Positions 49,180 to 59,097 are shown, counted from the first letter of the stretch. The stretch: DNA of 64,000 nt from Qingshengfaniella alkalisoli (GCF_007855645.1 NZ_CP042261.1:1438501-1502500); one strand, 5' to 3'. A program made the numbers and translations. Notes: generated by a model from the letters alone, not told the origin.

Positions 49180-50786
49180 TACATCCTGAACAGGCCGAAT
49201 TTCGTATCCTCGATCGGCGCGTTCAACGCCGCCCGCAGGCTCAGTGCCACCACATCGCGGGTCTTGCGCGGATCGATGATGCCGTCATCCCAAAGCCGCG
49301 CCGAGGCATAGAGCGGTTTTGACTGACGCTCGAACATCTCAAGCGTCGGTCGCTTGAAATCGGCCTCGTCCGTGTCGGACCAACTGCCGCCTTTGGCTTC
49401 AATACCCGCACGTCGAACATTGGCCAAAACGCCTGCCGCCTGCGCGCCGCCCATCACGGAAATGCGCGCATTGGGCCACATCCAGACGAAGCGCGGCCCG
49501 AAGGCGCGCCCGCACATGCCGTAATTGCCGGCGCCGTAGGATCCGCCGATGATCACCGTGACCTTCGGCACCGAGGCGGTGGAGACCGCCGTCACCAGCT
49601 TGGCCCCGTCCTTGGCGATGCCGCCTGCCTCGTATTTCGATCCGACCATGAAGCCCGTGATGTTTTGCAGGAACAGTAGCGGGATTTTCCGTTGGCAGCA
49701 CAGTTCTATGAAATGCGCACCTTTCAGCGAGCTTTCGGAAAACAACACGCCGTTATTGGCCAAGATACCGACCGGCACCCCGTCGATATGGGCGAAGCCC
49801 GTGACCAGTGTCGTGCCATATCGCGGCTTGAATTCGGCAAAGTCCGACCCGTCCACGATCCGCGCGATCACCTCGCGCACGTCATAGGGCGTGCGGTCAT
49901 TGGCGGGCACCACGCCCATGAGGTCGTCGGCAGGGTAAAGCGGCTGGACGGCTTTGCGCAGGTCGATATTCGGACACGGCGCGGGCCCTAGATTGCCGAC
50001 GATCTCGCGCGCAAGCGCAAGGGCATGGCGATCATCGTCTGCCAGATAATCCGCCACGCCAGACAACCGCGTGTGTGTATCGCCGCCTCCCAGCGTCTCG
50101 GCATCGATCTCCTCGCCTGTCGCGACCTTCACCAGCGGTGGTCCCGCGAGAAAGATGGTGCCCTGTTCCCGCACGATGATGGTCTGGTCGCTCATGGCCG
50201 GGACATAGGCCCCGCCCGCCGTACAGGACCCCATGACGACCGCGATCTGGGCAATGCCCGCCGCGCTCATCCGTGCCTGGTTGTAGAAAATCCGCCCGAA
50301 ATGGTCGCGGTCCGGAAAAACCTCGTCCTGATTGTTCAGGTTCGCGCCACCGGAATCGACCAGGTAGATGCAGGGCAGCCGGTTTTCTTCCGCGATCTCC
50401 TGCGCGCGGAGGTGCTTTTTGACCGTCATCGGAAAATAGGTGCCGCCCTTCACCGTCGCGTCGTTGCACAGGATCATGCAATCACGCCCTGCTACACACC
50501 CTATACCCGCGATTGCCCCGGCGGCTGACACCTCGTCACCATACATCCCGCAGGCCGCGAACAGACCGATCTCCAGAAACGGTGATCCCGGATCGAGTAG
50601 CCCGGCAATTCGATCGCGCGGCAACAACTTCCCCCGACCGACGTGACGCGCACGCGCGGCATCCGAGCCGCCGCGCATGATCCGTTCGGCCTGAGACGCG
50701 ATCAGGCCGCAAAGCGCCTCCATCGCCGCGCGGTTGTCCGCGAAACTCTCTGATGCAGGCGTGACCTCGCTGTGCAGTATTGTCAT
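49179..50786 (-). CDS. mccB: Methylcrotonyl-CoA carboxylase, carboxyltransferase beta subunit
   Basis: A 535-residue carboxyltransferase. [92 protein letters not shown] and [34 protein letters not shown] are characteristic of MCC rather than propionyl-CoA carboxylase. It is the first gene of the seven-gene leftward set mccB-mccA-mvaB-liuC-bioY-scoA-scoB. No isovaleryl-CoA dehydrogenase is in the window. Confidence 0.94.
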   Translation of the reverse strand: MTILHSEVTPASESFADNRAAMEALCGLIASQAERIMRGGSDAARARHVGRGKLLPRDRIAGLLDPGSPFLEIGLFAACGMYGDEVSAAGAIAGIGCVAGRDCMILCNDATVKGGTYFPMTVKKHLRAQEIAEENRLPCIYLVDSGGANLNNQDEVFPDRDHFGRIFYNQARMSAAGIAQIAVVMGSCTAGGAYVPAMSDQTIIVREQGTIFLAGPPLVKVATGEEIDAETLGGGDTHTRLSGVADYLADDDRHALALAREIVGNLGPAPCPNIDLRKAVQPLYPADDLMGVVPANDRTPYDVREVIARIVDGSDFAEFKPRYGTTLVTGFAHIDGVPVGILANNGVLFSESSLKGAHFIELCCQRKIPLLFLQNITGFMVGSKYEAGGIAKDGAKLVTAVSTASVPKVTVIIGGSYGAGNYGMCGRAFGPRFVWMWPNARISVMGGAQAAGVLANVRRAGIEAKGGSWSDTDEADFKRPTLEMFERQSKPLYASARLWDDGIIDPRKTRDVVALSLRAALNAPIEDTKFGLFRM

Positions 50787-50846
50787 CGTATTCTCCTGTC
50801 ATATCGACCGGAACCAAAGCGCACGGTTCTGGAAGAAGCTTACGGG

Positions 50847-52136
50847 TCAGTTCACCATCAAGCTAGGCAGCCAAAGCGTAATCTGCGGGAATAGTAGCAG
50901 CGTTAGCAACACGAGTATCTCCATCGCCAGAAACGGCAGAATGCCTCGAAATATTTTGCTGAGCGGCACACCCGTTTGTGCGGCGGCGACATAGACATTC
51001 AACCCCAGCGGCGGGGTAAGAAGACCAATTTCCACTGTCTTGGTTACGACGATCCCGAACCATACCGGATCAAAATCCAGCGCCATCGCCATGGGAAACG
51101 CCAAGGGCATTGCAAGCGACAAAATCGCCAACTGGTCCATGAACATTCCCATGACCAGCAGCGCGACAATGATGAAGGCCATGATCATGCCGCGTGACAT
51201 CTCCGTTGTCGCGACGAATTCCAGCAAGGTGTGGGTGATCCGCGTAAATGCCAGATAGTTCGAGAAAATGGCAGAGCAGGCGACAATCGCCACGATCATG
51301 ACGGTTGCACGAATGGCGCTGGAAACACTGCTGTTGAATTTGGTGAAGGTCAGTGTCCTCTGGAAAATCACGATGATCAGCGACCCCATGACACCTAGCG
51401 CAGCGGCCTCGGACGGGGATGCAAGACCCCCGTAAATCGCACCGATCACCAGGATCACCAACACCGTCATCGGGAACACATGCCGACTGGTCTTGACGGC
51501 CTTTTTCAGAACGAACGGATCGCCCTTAGGGGCTTGGTCGGTCGTGTGCGCGATCAGCTTGATCACAACGGCCAGCCCGGCAGCCGTCAACAGTCCGGGA
51601 ACAATGCCCGCGATGAACAACTTACCGATCGAGGTTTCCGTCAAGACGCCATAAACCACCAGAACGATTGACGGAGGAACTACAACCGCAAGGGTGCCAC
51701 CAACGGATACGACCGCCGCTGCCAGCCGTTGCGAGTAGTTGTGGTTGCGCATTTCCGGAAAGGCAGATGCTGCCATCGCCGCTGTCGACGCGGTCGAACT
51801 GCCCACAAGCGCGGCCAGCAGAACAGAGGCACCGACAGTGGCCATGGCCAACCCGCCCTTTACGTGTCCGAGCCAGGCCTGACAGGCGATGATCGCCCGG
51901 CGCGTGACATCCCCGGCGGTCAATAGCTCCGCCATCAGGATGAAAAGCGGGATCGCCACCAATATGAAGGACGCCGAGCTGTCAAAGAAAGTCCTTTCCA
52001 GCACCGCAAGCGCTGGACTGACGCCGAGTTGCACGGCCAGCCCGACAAATCCAGCTATACCCATTGCGAAGGCAATCGGCATGCGGAAGGCCATAAGGAC
52101 CGCCAGAAGGACGAGAATGGCGAAGAAGGTAAACAT
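50847..52136 (-). CDS. dctM: TRAP transporter large permease (DctM)
   Basis: About 429 residues from ATG 52136 (MFTFFAILVLLAVLMAFRMPIAFAMG), with roughly 12 membrane helices. RMPIAFAMGIAGFVGL, FILMAELLTAGDVTRRAI, GSSTASTAAMAASAFPEMRNHNY and GLLTPPLGLNVYVAAAQTGVPL are the usual DctM motifs. It belongs to the three-gene TRAP set dctQ-dctP-dctM read leftwards; the substrate is not evident. Confidence 0.93.
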   Translation of the reverse strand: MFTFFAILVLLAVLMAFRMPIAFAMGIAGFVGLAVQLGVSPALAVLERTFFDSSASFILVAIPLFILMAELLTAGDVTRRAIIACQAWLGHVKGGLAMATVGASVLLAALVGSSTASTAAMAASAFPEMRNHNYSQRLAAAVVSVGGTLAVVVPPSIVLVVYGVLTETSIGKLFIAGIVPGLLTAAGLAVVIKLIAHTTDQAPKGDPFVLKKAVKTSRHVFPMTVLVILVIGAIYGGLASPSEAAALGVMGSLIIVIFQRTLTFTKFNSSVSSAIRATVMIVAIVACSAIFSNYLAFTRITHTLLEFVATTEMSRGMIMAFIIVALLVMGMFMDQLAILSLAMPLAFPMAMALDFDPVWFGIVVTKTVEIGLLTPPLGLNVYVAAAQTGVPLSKIFRGILPFLAMEILVLLTLLLFPQITLWLPSLMVN

Positions 52137-52214
52137 GAAGCGGCGCGAACTCCTTGGTCTGGTGATCACGGCGTCAGGGACAGACCACCAGACAGTTTGG
52201 AAAAACGGGGCTGA

Positions 52215-53216
52215 TTACTGGCTGGTTAGCGCGACATAACTGTCGAGAACGGCCTTTGCCTCATCGCCACCCATACGGCTTACCCAGTCATCCGCCACCA
52301 ACGCCATCGCATCGCGAAGCGTGGCGAGTTCTTCATCACTGAAGCTGTAAGTGTCGATTCCGTCGGCCGACCATTGCGCGATCATCTCGCCCACGCTCTC
52401 GTCTTGCGCCGTTGCTACATGGGAGGCAATTTCGTCGCCAATGGAAACCATCGCTTCTTGCACATCAGCATCCAGGCCATCGAAAAGATCGCTGCGCAAG
52501 ACCATCACGAAGCTGTAGCCACCAAACGAGCCGTTGGTCGAAATATGGCTAACCACTTCGTTGAGCTTGTAGCCCGCCACCGAAGCCAGCGGAAACAGGA
52601 CAGCGTCCAGTCGCCCACGTTCAACCGCGGTATAGACTTCCGGTCCGGGAATCGAGATTCCCACGGCACCGAGGCTGCGCGCCGTCATCGCCTGTGTCGC
52701 GCCGGATGTGCGGACGTCCATTGCGTTCCAGTCTTCCGGCATGCCCAGACGTTCTTTTGCCAGCACCTGGTATGGGGGCAACACGAAGCCAAAAATCGGC
52801 GTTACGCCTGACGCAAGCAGTTCCTCGCGCAACGGCCCTTCCTTAAGCATCGCCTGCATCGCCTTGGTCCCCTGAACGGCAGAACCGTAGTAACCCGGCA
52901 GTCCGACCACCGAATTCAGCGGCAAGGTATCCGCATGATAGACGGTGCCCAGAAGCGCGGCATCCAGAATACCGCTTTTCACCGCATCAAGTTGCGCCTT
53001 GGACTTGGCGGCCTGTTGCGACGGGAAATGGTTGAAAGTGATTTCACCATTTGTCGCCGCTTCGACAGCTCCCATCCATTTGGTGGTGCCTTCGATCGAC
53101 ACGATATGACTGGTGGATTGGAAATCCCCCAGACTCAGAGTCTCGGCATACGCGGCGCCTGCACACAGGGTAATCGCGCTGGCAAATGTCGTAACGGTCT
53201 TCTTCAAGGTATTCAT
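52215..53216 (-). CDS. dctP: TRAP transporter solute-binding protein (DctP)
   Basis: A 333-residue periplasmic receptor. Signal peptide MNTLKKTVTTFASAITLCAGAAYA (cleavage after residue 24), then LSLGDFQSTSHIVSIEGTTKWMGAVE. The ligand-binding core shows GVTPIFGFVLPPYQVLAKE and MDVRTSGATQAMTARSLGAVGISIPGPEVYTAVERGRLDAV, where the arginine that salt-bridges a substrate carboxylate is expected. This points to an organic-acid ligand; neighbouring acyl-CoA genes agree. Confidence 0.92.
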   Translation of the reverse strand: MNTLKKTVTTFASAITLCAGAAYAETLSLGDFQSTSHIVSIEGTTKWMGAVEAATNGEITFNHFPSQQAAKSKAQLDAVKSGILDAALLGTVYHADTLPLNSVVGLPGYYGSAVQGTKAMQAMLKEGPLREELLASGVTPIFGFVLPPYQVLAKERLGMPEDWNAMDVRTSGATQAMTARSLGAVGISIPGPEVYTAVERGRLDAVLFPLASVAGYKLNEVVSHISTNGSFGGYSFVMVLRSDLFDGLDADVQEAMVSIGDEIASHVATAQDESVGEMIAQWSADGIDTYSFSDEELATLRDAMALVADDWVSRMGGDEAKAVLDSYVALTSQ

Positions 53217-53239
53217 TTCAGTCTCCTCCCTATAGACTT

Positions 53240-53731
53240 CTATGATTGGGTGGACTCCGGCGCGTCTTTGACAAACGCGTCATAGAGCAGCCGCAGAACC
53301 AACACGCCGCATCCCACCGGAACGACGGCATAGGCCCACCCGAGCGGCCAATTGACCACGCCGTATTCCACGTCGCCGTGCAGAAATGCCAGAAAGGCAA
53401 ACTTCCCAGCCATATAGGTCACGGCACCGAAAAACGCGGCGGGCAGAAGCAGCCGCGTCTTGGTGACAAACCGCCCGAATGCGCCCGGCAAATGTTCCGG
53501 CATGAAATCCAGCGCCAGATGGCCGCCGCTCCGAAACACCCGCGACAAGGACAAGGTGGCCAGCGCTGGCATCAGGTAGAGTTCCGTCAGTTCGAACTGG
53601 AACTGGACCGGCACATTGAAAAACAGTCGCAGCAATATGTCCGCGTTGATCAGGACAACGACGACGATCAGGCAGAAGCACCCCACGAAATGCAGGGTGT
53701 CTTCGGTTTTATCGAGTATCGTTCCAATCAC
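53240..53731 (-). CDS. dctQ: TRAP transporter small permease (DctQ)
   Basis: Four-helix membrane subunit of about 163 residues. I choose GTG 53731 because GGAGGAGGGG lies six bases before it; in-frame ATG codons at 53749 and 53761 would put this ribosome site inside the gene. DILLRLFFNVPVQFQFELTELYLMPALATLSLSRVFRSGGHLALDFM is typical of DctQ. It precedes dctP with a 23-base gap. Confidence 0.88.
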   Translation of the reverse strand: MIGTILDKTEDTLHFVGCFCLIVVVVLINADILLRLFFNVPVQFQFELTELYLMPALATLSLSRVFRSGGHLALDFMPEHLPGAFGRFVTKTRLLLPAAFFGAVTYMAGKFAFLAFLHGDVEYGVVNWPLGWAYAVVPVGCGVLVLRLLYDAFVKDAPESTQS

Positions 53732-53769
53732 GTTCAACCCCTCCTCCATTGGCTGACGCATCGGTTCCC

Positions 53770-54906
53770 TCAGCGTTTGGGAAGCTCGACGATGGCGGAT
53801 CCGAGTGCAGACAATTCGCCGTCCTGCTGTTCAGCGCGCTGTTCGATCTCCAACAGGGCACGCCCGTCTTCTTCGAACTTGCGCGACACCGACCCGTGGA
53901 TCAAAATGATGTCGCCTTCCGGATTGTGCCGGCGGACCTGACATTTTGCCTGACGCAAAAACCCGTCATCGCCCATCCAGTTCGTCATCTGATGCGTGAG
54001 CCAGGACGTACGTTCGGGGCCATAGTCATAGGCACCGGGCGCGCCGACCTCTAACGCGAATTCTTCTTCCCAGTGGACACGTTCAGGGCAATCAGGGATG
54101 CCAAACCGGTTCTTGATCCCTGCCGATGGATGCTTCTGCTGCAACTGCCACGCCAGCTTGTTTGCGCGGATGTAAAGCCCGCCCCAGCCCTGTGCGTAAG
54201 CAATGAAACCGGTTGCGGTCATCGGGCCTTTGACCATTGTGGGCAATTCATCCCCGACCGAAACATCGTCCCAATAGCGTGTCTCGGCACCACGGATTTC
54301 TTCGTTTTCATAATACTTGTTGTATTCGTCCAACTCATCCTGCGTATAGACGCGACGGCCCTTTTCCTTCGCTTCCGTATACTTCGTGCCGTTTTCGCGG
54401 GCCTGATCGCGATCCGTGCGGAAACACCAGCTGTCGGCGTCGGCCAGAAGGTCACCGGATTTCGCATCGTAGAAATCTACGTGGTAGATCTGCTGGATCG
54501 CTTTGCCGGCAAACCGGGTGTCATGTTCCACGAGGTCCTTCAGATAGGCTTCGGTGCGGAACTCCGTGTTGCGCGGAATGACCTTGTGCCAGTTCCAGTT
54601 CGCGCCCGACCACATCGCGTGAACCCCGGGCAGCCCACCAACATAGCCTGAAATGATCCGGCTGGTTGCGAACAGAAAGCTCGGCAACGCAATGACGTCA
54701 CCGTATTTCGTGCCCTTGGCATAGTCGGGATCGCACCAAAGCGGATTGTCATCCCCGATGCCGTGCGCATAGTGACGGATGTTGTCGCGGGTGGCCTCAT
54801 AGCACCAAGGTTCCACCGTTTTCTCTATCTTCACCCCAACCCGCTTGCGAAGATCATCCAGACCTTCCTCGGTAATCTTGGGGAATTTACGTGTCATTTG
54901 GTTCAT
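53770..54906 (-). CDS. MaoC-like acyl-CoA hydratase/dehydratase (double hot-dog)
   Basis: A 378-residue protein with two hot-dog halves. The N-terminal half (TRDNIRHYAHGIGDDNPLWCDPDYAKGTKYGDVIALPSFLF) has the MaoC_dehydrat_N pattern; in the second half DELPTMVKGPMTATGFIAYAQGWGG and RTSWLTHQMTNWMGDDGFLRQAKCQVRRHN resemble the C-terminal repeat. The soluble acidic protein probably hydrates an enoyl-CoA made by the adjoining ligase. The exact substrate is unknown. Confidence 0.8.
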   Translation of the reverse strand: MNQMTRKFPKITEEGLDDLRKRVGVKIEKTVEPWCYEATRDNIRHYAHGIGDDNPLWCDPDYAKGTKYGDVIALPSFLFATSRIISGYVGGLPGVHAMWSGANWNWHKVIPRNTEFRTEAYLKDLVEHDTRFAGKAIQQIYHVDFYDAKSGDLLADADSWCFRTDRDQARENGTKYTEAKEKGRRVYTQDELDEYNKYYENEEIRGAETRYWDDVSVGDELPTMVKGPMTATGFIAYAQGWGGLYIRANKLAWQLQQKHPSAGIKNRFGIPDCPERVHWEEEFALEVGAPGAYDYGPERTSWLTHQMTNWMGDDGFLRQAKCQVRRHNPEGDIILIHGSVSRKFEEDGRALLEIEQRAEQQDGELSALGSAIVELPKR

Positions 54907-54940
54907 CTTGTGTCCTCCATAGCCGTCGCAACAGCTCGCC

Positions 54941-56500
54941 CTAGTTGGCGGCTTCCAGTTTTTTTGCTTGTTGATCGCGCAGTTTTTTTCGGTTCACCTT
55001 GCCCGCCGGAGTTTTGGGCAGCTCGGTGACGAATTCGATCTGGCGCGGGTATTCGTGCCGCGCCAATTTGGTGCGGACATGGTTCTGAATATCTTCCTTG
55101 AGATCGGCGACCTCGGAACCTCGCAGAATAATGTAGGCTTTCACCACCTGACCACGCAGCTCGTCCGGCGCACCGATCACACCGCATTCGGCGACCGCCG
55201 GATGGCTCAGGATTGCGTCCTCGACTTCAACTGCGCCAATTGTCCAGCCTGCCGAGATGATGACGTCATCAGCCCGTCCGCCATGATAGAAATAGCCATC
55301 CTCATCAACACGGCCGAGATCTTTGGTGGGAAACCACTTGCCGCTTTTCTTGACCATCAGCTCGCCGCGTTCGCCCGGGTCGCAACGGGAACCATCGTCG
55401 CGCTGCACTTCGACCTCAACCCCCGGGACTGCCTTGCCCATCGCGCCGTCGCGGACCTCCAGATCATCAGCGCCGGGATAGTTGGCGATGATGACACCGA
55501 TCTCGGTGGTGCCATACATCGACCGGACCTTGGTGCCGAACAAGCGTTCGACATAGACCGCCGTCTCGCTGTCAATGGGTTCGCCGGTGAAGGACAGCTT
55601 GTCGAAATAGTAGTCGAAATCTTCCGCCGCACCCGAATTCCGCATCATGCGGTAATGCGTTGCTGCCGCTGTCAGATTGGTAATTTTGAAGTCATGCAAA
55701 GCCTTCAGCAGACGAACCGCGTCAAACTTGCCAGAGAAGGTGCCCGTCGAAACCCCCATTGCAAGCGGCGCAAGCGTTCCGTGCCACAAACCGTGCCCCC
55801 ATGCCGGAGACGATGGACAGAAGAACCGGTCGCCCGGACGTATTCCGGTTGCATAAAGGGCCGCAACCATGAGGGTAACAATCGATCGGTGGTTGTGATG
55901 CACCGCCGCCGGAAGCGCGCGTGTCGTTCCCGAAGTGTATTGCAGCACCGCAAGATCACTGCCGCTGGTGTCCCATTCGAACACATCCGGCAGCGTCTCC
56001 AGTTCATCGAGGAATGCCTGATCCAGAACCGTTACGTTCTTCGCGCCGCCTGCTGTGGCCTCGGCGCTCTTTTCGGCATTGGTGAAGAATATCTCGGGAT
56101 CACAATCCCCGACACGCAAGGCAATGCCATCCGGTCCGAACAGCGTGAACATCGGCACAGCCACCGCACCGGCCTTGATCGCCCCGAAAATGGCACAGTA
56201 GAAGGCCAGTGACGGCTCGATCATCACCGCGACACGATCGCCCTTATTCACGCCCTTGGCGGTCAAAAAATGGGCTATCTGAGACGACCGGCGCGAGATT
56301 TCTCCGAACGTGATGACCTCATCCCGCCCGTCGGAATGGGCGATCCGCAACGCAACATTGTCTCCGTCCACATGACGGTCGATGCATTCATGGGCGATGT
56401 TGAAGCGCTCGCGCGTGCCATCGAACAGGTCCCACAACGCCTCTTTGGCATAGTGCGTCTGGGCGTCCGCATAGGACGTATATTCCGTCAGTCGGACCAT
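54941..56500 (-). CDS. Acyl-CoA synthetase (AMP-forming)
   Basis: ANL-family ligase of 519 residues. The phosphate-binding loop is YTSGTTRALPAAV, lacking the usual TSGTTGxPK glycine and lysine, a variant I associate with short/medium-chain acyl-CoA synthetases of this type. Downstream: FFCPSSPAWGHGLWHGTLAPL, MYGTTEIGV, the hinge YFYHGGRADDVIISAGWTIG, and the C-terminal catalytic lysine in PKTPAGKVNRKKL. Divergent from the IclR regulator, so probably controlled by it. Confidence 0.9.
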   Translation of the reverse strand: MVRLTEYTSYADAQTHYAKEALWDLFDGTRERFNIAHECIDRHVDGDNVALRIAHSDGRDEVITFGEISRRSSQIAHFLTAKGVNKGDRVAVMIEPSLAFYCAIFGAIKAGAVAVPMFTLFGPDGIALRVGDCDPEIFFTNAEKSAEATAGGAKNVTVLDQAFLDELETLPDVFEWDTSGSDLAVLQYTSGTTRALPAAVHHNHRSIVTLMVAALYATGIRPGDRFFCPSSPAWGHGLWHGTLAPLAMGVSTGTFSGKFDAVRLLKALHDFKITNLTAAATHYRMMRNSGAAEDFDYYFDKLSFTGEPIDSETAVYVERLFGTKVRSMYGTTEIGVIIANYPGADDLEVRDGAMGKAVPGVEVEVQRDDGSRCDPGERGELMVKKSGKWFPTKDLGRVDEDGYFYHGGRADDVIISAGWTIGAVEVEDAILSHPAVAECGVIGAPDELRGQVVKAYIILRGSEVADLKEDIQNHVRTKLARHEYPRQIEFVTELPKTPAGKVNRKKLRDQQAKKLEAAN

Positions 56501-56599
56501 GATCCGCCTTCCTCCCGTAGATCATCGCAACAAGCCCGGAAATCAAATCGAGCACTGGTTGCTGCGTTCGTTGACAACGGTAGGGAAGTGGGTAGTTTA

Positions 56600-56627
56600 T
56601 TGTCAATACGATATATTATTGTATATA
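56600..56627 (+). promoter_or_regulatory. Candidate IclR-gene promoter in the divergent region
   Basis: TTGTCA (56600-56605) and TATATA (56622-56627), 16 bases apart, stand in an AT-rich patch containing the 8-bp palindrome GTATATAC. This lies 34-61 bases before the IclR ATG in the 160-base gap shared with the acyl-CoA synthetase gene. IclR proteins usually bind in such gaps. Confidence 0.4.
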
Positions 56628-56660
56628 CGCAATAGTCATCCTCAGGATCAGAGTACGCTT

Positions 56661-57446
56661 ATGGCCAAAGAAGACCCCCCTCAAACCACCAAACGACAGG
56701 TGCCTGCGGTCACGCGAGCCGTTGCAATCTTAAGGTTTCTGGCGCGTTCCAATGTGCCCGTCGGGGTCAACCCAATAGCGCGGGAACTGGAATTGGTACC
56801 CAGCACCTGCCTGCACATTCTGCGGGTTCTCCAGGATGAGGGGCTAGTGGAGTTTGATTCGCACGCCAAACGGTATTCGATCGGAATTGGCATCCTGCCG
56901 CTGGCCAGAGCTGCGCTTCGGAAGAACACATTCGCGACCATGATCCAGCCACACCTGTCCGACCTGTCCAGCCGGTTTGGGGTAACGACAATCGCCACGC
57001 AAATCGCAGAACCGCGTCAGATGGTCGTGATCGCTTTGTCTCAATCCTCTCTACCCTTCCGCCTGCAGGTCGACCTGGGATCACGCTTTCCGCTGTTGAT
57101 TTCCGCAACAGGGCGCCTCTTCGCCGCCTTCAGCGATCTGAACGAGCACGACCTGGCAGCTGAATTCAAAAAGCTGGTCTGGGATCATCCCCCGTCGTTC
57201 GGGGAATGGCGCACCGAGGTCGACGCGGCCCGCACACGGGGCTACGCGATCGACGAAGGCACTTACATCTCAGGCGTTACGGTCGTCGCCGTGCCGGTTA
57301 TCAACGATCAGCATCAGATGATCCGCTCGCTGGTCGCCATTGGCATCACCGAGCGACTGCAGGGTGGTCAGGTCGAGGAACTCGCATCCGCCCTCATGCA
57401 GATACGTGACGAGGCAGAACAATTTCATTTGTCGGTGGGGGATTAA
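56661..57446 (+). CDS. IclR-family transcriptional regulator
   Basis: 261 residues from ATG 56661 (MAKEDPPQTTKRQVPAVTRAVAILRFLARS); the frame is open further upstream but that part is the promoter region. The winged helix lies at about 18-75 (VNPIARELELVPSTCLHILRVLQDEGLVEFD) and the effector domain follows (TTIATQIAEPRQMVVIALSQ, FPLLISATGRLFAAF, RGYAIDEGTYISGVTVVAVPV). It heads a plus-strand set with the thioesterase and CaiB genes and probably controls both divergent units. Confidence 0.9.
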   Translation: MAKEDPPQTTKRQVPAVTRAVAILRFLARSNVPVGVNPIARELELVPSTCLHILRVLQDEGLVEFDSHAKRYSIGIGILPLARAALRKNTFATMIQPHLSDLSSRFGVTTIATQIAEPRQMVVIALSQSSLPFRLQVDLGSRFPLLISATGRLFAAFSDLNEHDLAAEFKKLVWDHPPSFGEWRTEVDAARTRGYAIDEGTYISGVTVVAVPVINDQHQMIRSLVAIGITERLQGGQVEELASALMQIRDEAEQFHLSVGD

Positions 57447-57449
57447 GGT

Positions 57450-57866
57450 ATGGACGACATTGCACAGGATCGTGGCTGGAAAGAGCTGAAGACCAATGGC
57501 TTCATGGAAATGATTGGACCATTGCTTGCCAGCAAAGATGCAGACGGCAACCACTTCTACGCCCTGCAAACCGACAATCGGCACGAAAACCGACTGGGAC
57601 TTATTCATGGCGGGGCAATCACCACCCTACTGGACCAGGCCATTGCGCTGATCGCATGGGATGCGGCAGACCGGATGCCCACCGTCACGCTTCAAATGGA
57701 TACACGTTTCATCAGCGCGGCCAAACCGGGCGCCTTTCTGGTCGCGCGTGCCAAGGCACGTCACACGTCGCGGTCCATCGTGTTCCTCGATGCTGAACTG
57801 CTCGACCAGAACAGGCTTGTTGCTACGGCCACTGCCGTGATGAAAATACTACGAAAGACCCAATGA
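57450..57866 (+). CDS. PaaI-family hot-dog thioesterase
   Basis: A 138-residue single hot-dog domain. ENRLGLIHGGAITTLLDQAIALIAWDAA holds the HGG motif and the following Asp of PaaI/YdiI thioesterases; VTLQMDTRFISAAKPGAFLVARAKARHTSRSIVFLDAEL forms the long strands. Probably releases CoA from dead-end acyl-CoAs of the pathway. Four bases after the IclR stop. Confidence 0.85.
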   Translation: MDDIAQDRGWKELKTNGFMEMIGPLLASKDADGNHFYALQTDNRHENRLGLIHGGAITTLLDQAIALIAWDAADRMPTVTLQMDTRFISAAKPGAFLVARAKARHTSRSIVFLDAELLDQNRLVATATAVMKILRKTQ

Positions 57867-57867
57867 A

Positions 57868-59097
57868 ATGACCGCCACACCATCGAACAAGGGGCCGCTT
57901 TCCGGTGTGAAGGTGCTCGATTTCTCCCGCATCCTGTCCGGGCCTTATGCGTCCATGGTTCTGGCCGATCTGGGCGCCGACATCATTAAAGTCGAACCCC
58001 TGGGAACAGGCGACGAGACGCGCAACTTTCCACCGTTTCAGGGCGCGCTGAGCCATTACTACATCGCATTGAACCGCAGTAAAAAAAGCATCGCATTGAA
58101 CCTGAAATCACCGGAAGGTGCCGCGATTGCAAAAGAACTCGCACAGCAAAGCGATATCGTTCTGGAAAATTTCAGGCCCGGCGTTATGGACCGCCTCGGC
58201 CTTGGGTATGAACAACTCCGCGCCGACAATGAACGGCTCATCTACTGTTCCATCACCGGGTTTGGAACAGACAGTCCGCATGGCGACAAACCAGCCTTTG
58301 ACATCGTTGCGCAGGCATTGTCCGGGATCATGAGTGTAAACTGTGAACCCGGTCAGCCACCCAACAAGCTCGGCATTCCCATGGGCGACATGGCCGGCAG
58401 CATTTTCTCTCTGTTCGGAATGCTCGCCGCACTGCATGAACGCAACACGACAGGTCACGGTCGCCACGTTGAAATCGCCATGCTCGATAGCCTGATCGCC
58501 CTGCAAGGTTACCTGTCCCAGATCTATTTCGTCACCGGCCAAGATCCCCAACCGGTTGGCACCCAGCATCCAAGCATCGTGCCATATGGCTCATTCCCGA
58601 CGCGTGACGGACACGTCATCGTCGCCTGTCTGACAGAACGCTTCTGGCAGAACTTCGCGCGCAGTTTGGAGCGTGAGGAGCTCATCGCCGACCCCCGCTT
58701 TGCCATCTATGAGCAGCGCCTGAAAAACCGCGATGCCCTGACGCCCATCGTTCATGAACGGATGACGCAAGATACCACAGGATATTGGCTGAAACGTCTG
58801 TCCGATTTCGACGTCCCGAACGCCCCGATCCTGAGCGTCGGCGAAGCTCTTGAACAACCTCATGTTACGGCAAGGGGTCTGGTCGAAAGAGTTTCCCACC
58901 CGGATGCCGGCGAACTCAACATCGTGCGCGGCCCCATCCGGTTCGATGGACAAGGCCCATCACCCGCATCCTCACCATCGCTGTTGGGCGAAAACACCCG
59001 GGAGATCCTGCAAAGCGCCCTTGGATACAGTGACGATTGTATATCACGGCTGCTCGATTCCGGTTCAGTCGCAGACGGGGGATCGTCAAGCCGCTGA
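57868..59097 (+). CDS. CaiB/BaiF-family (class III) CoA transferase
   Basis: A 409-residue class III transferase. Begins GVKVLDFSRILSGPYASMVLADLGADIIKVEP; the catalytic aspartate is about D174 in PMGDMAGSIFSLFGMLAAL, followed by GHGRHVEIAMLDSLIALQG. Probably transfers CoA to an imported carboxylate. The normal C-terminus (ENTREILQSALGYSDDCISRLLDSGSVA) continues into DGGSSSR, which lies at the border of IS66-derived DNA, so the last few codons may be foreign. Confidence 0.9.
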   Translation: MTATPSNKGPLSGVKVLDFSRILSGPYASMVLADLGADIIKVEPLGTGDETRNFPPFQGALSHYYIALNRSKKSIALNLKSPEGAAIAKELAQQSDIVLENFRPGVMDRLGLGYEQLRADNERLIYCSITGFGTDSPHGDKPAFDIVAQALSGIMSVNCEPGQPPNKLGIPMGDMAGSIFSLFGMLAALHERNTTGHGRHVEIAMLDSLIALQGYLSQIYFVTGQDPQPVGTQHPSIVPYGSFPTRDGHVIVACLTERFWQNFARSLEREELIADPRFAIYEQRLKNRDALTPIVHERMTQDTTGYWLKRLSDFDVPNAPILSVGEALEQPHVTARGLVERVSHPDAGELNIVRGPIRFDGQGPSPASSPSLLGENTREILQSALGYSDDCISRLLDSGSVADGGSSSR

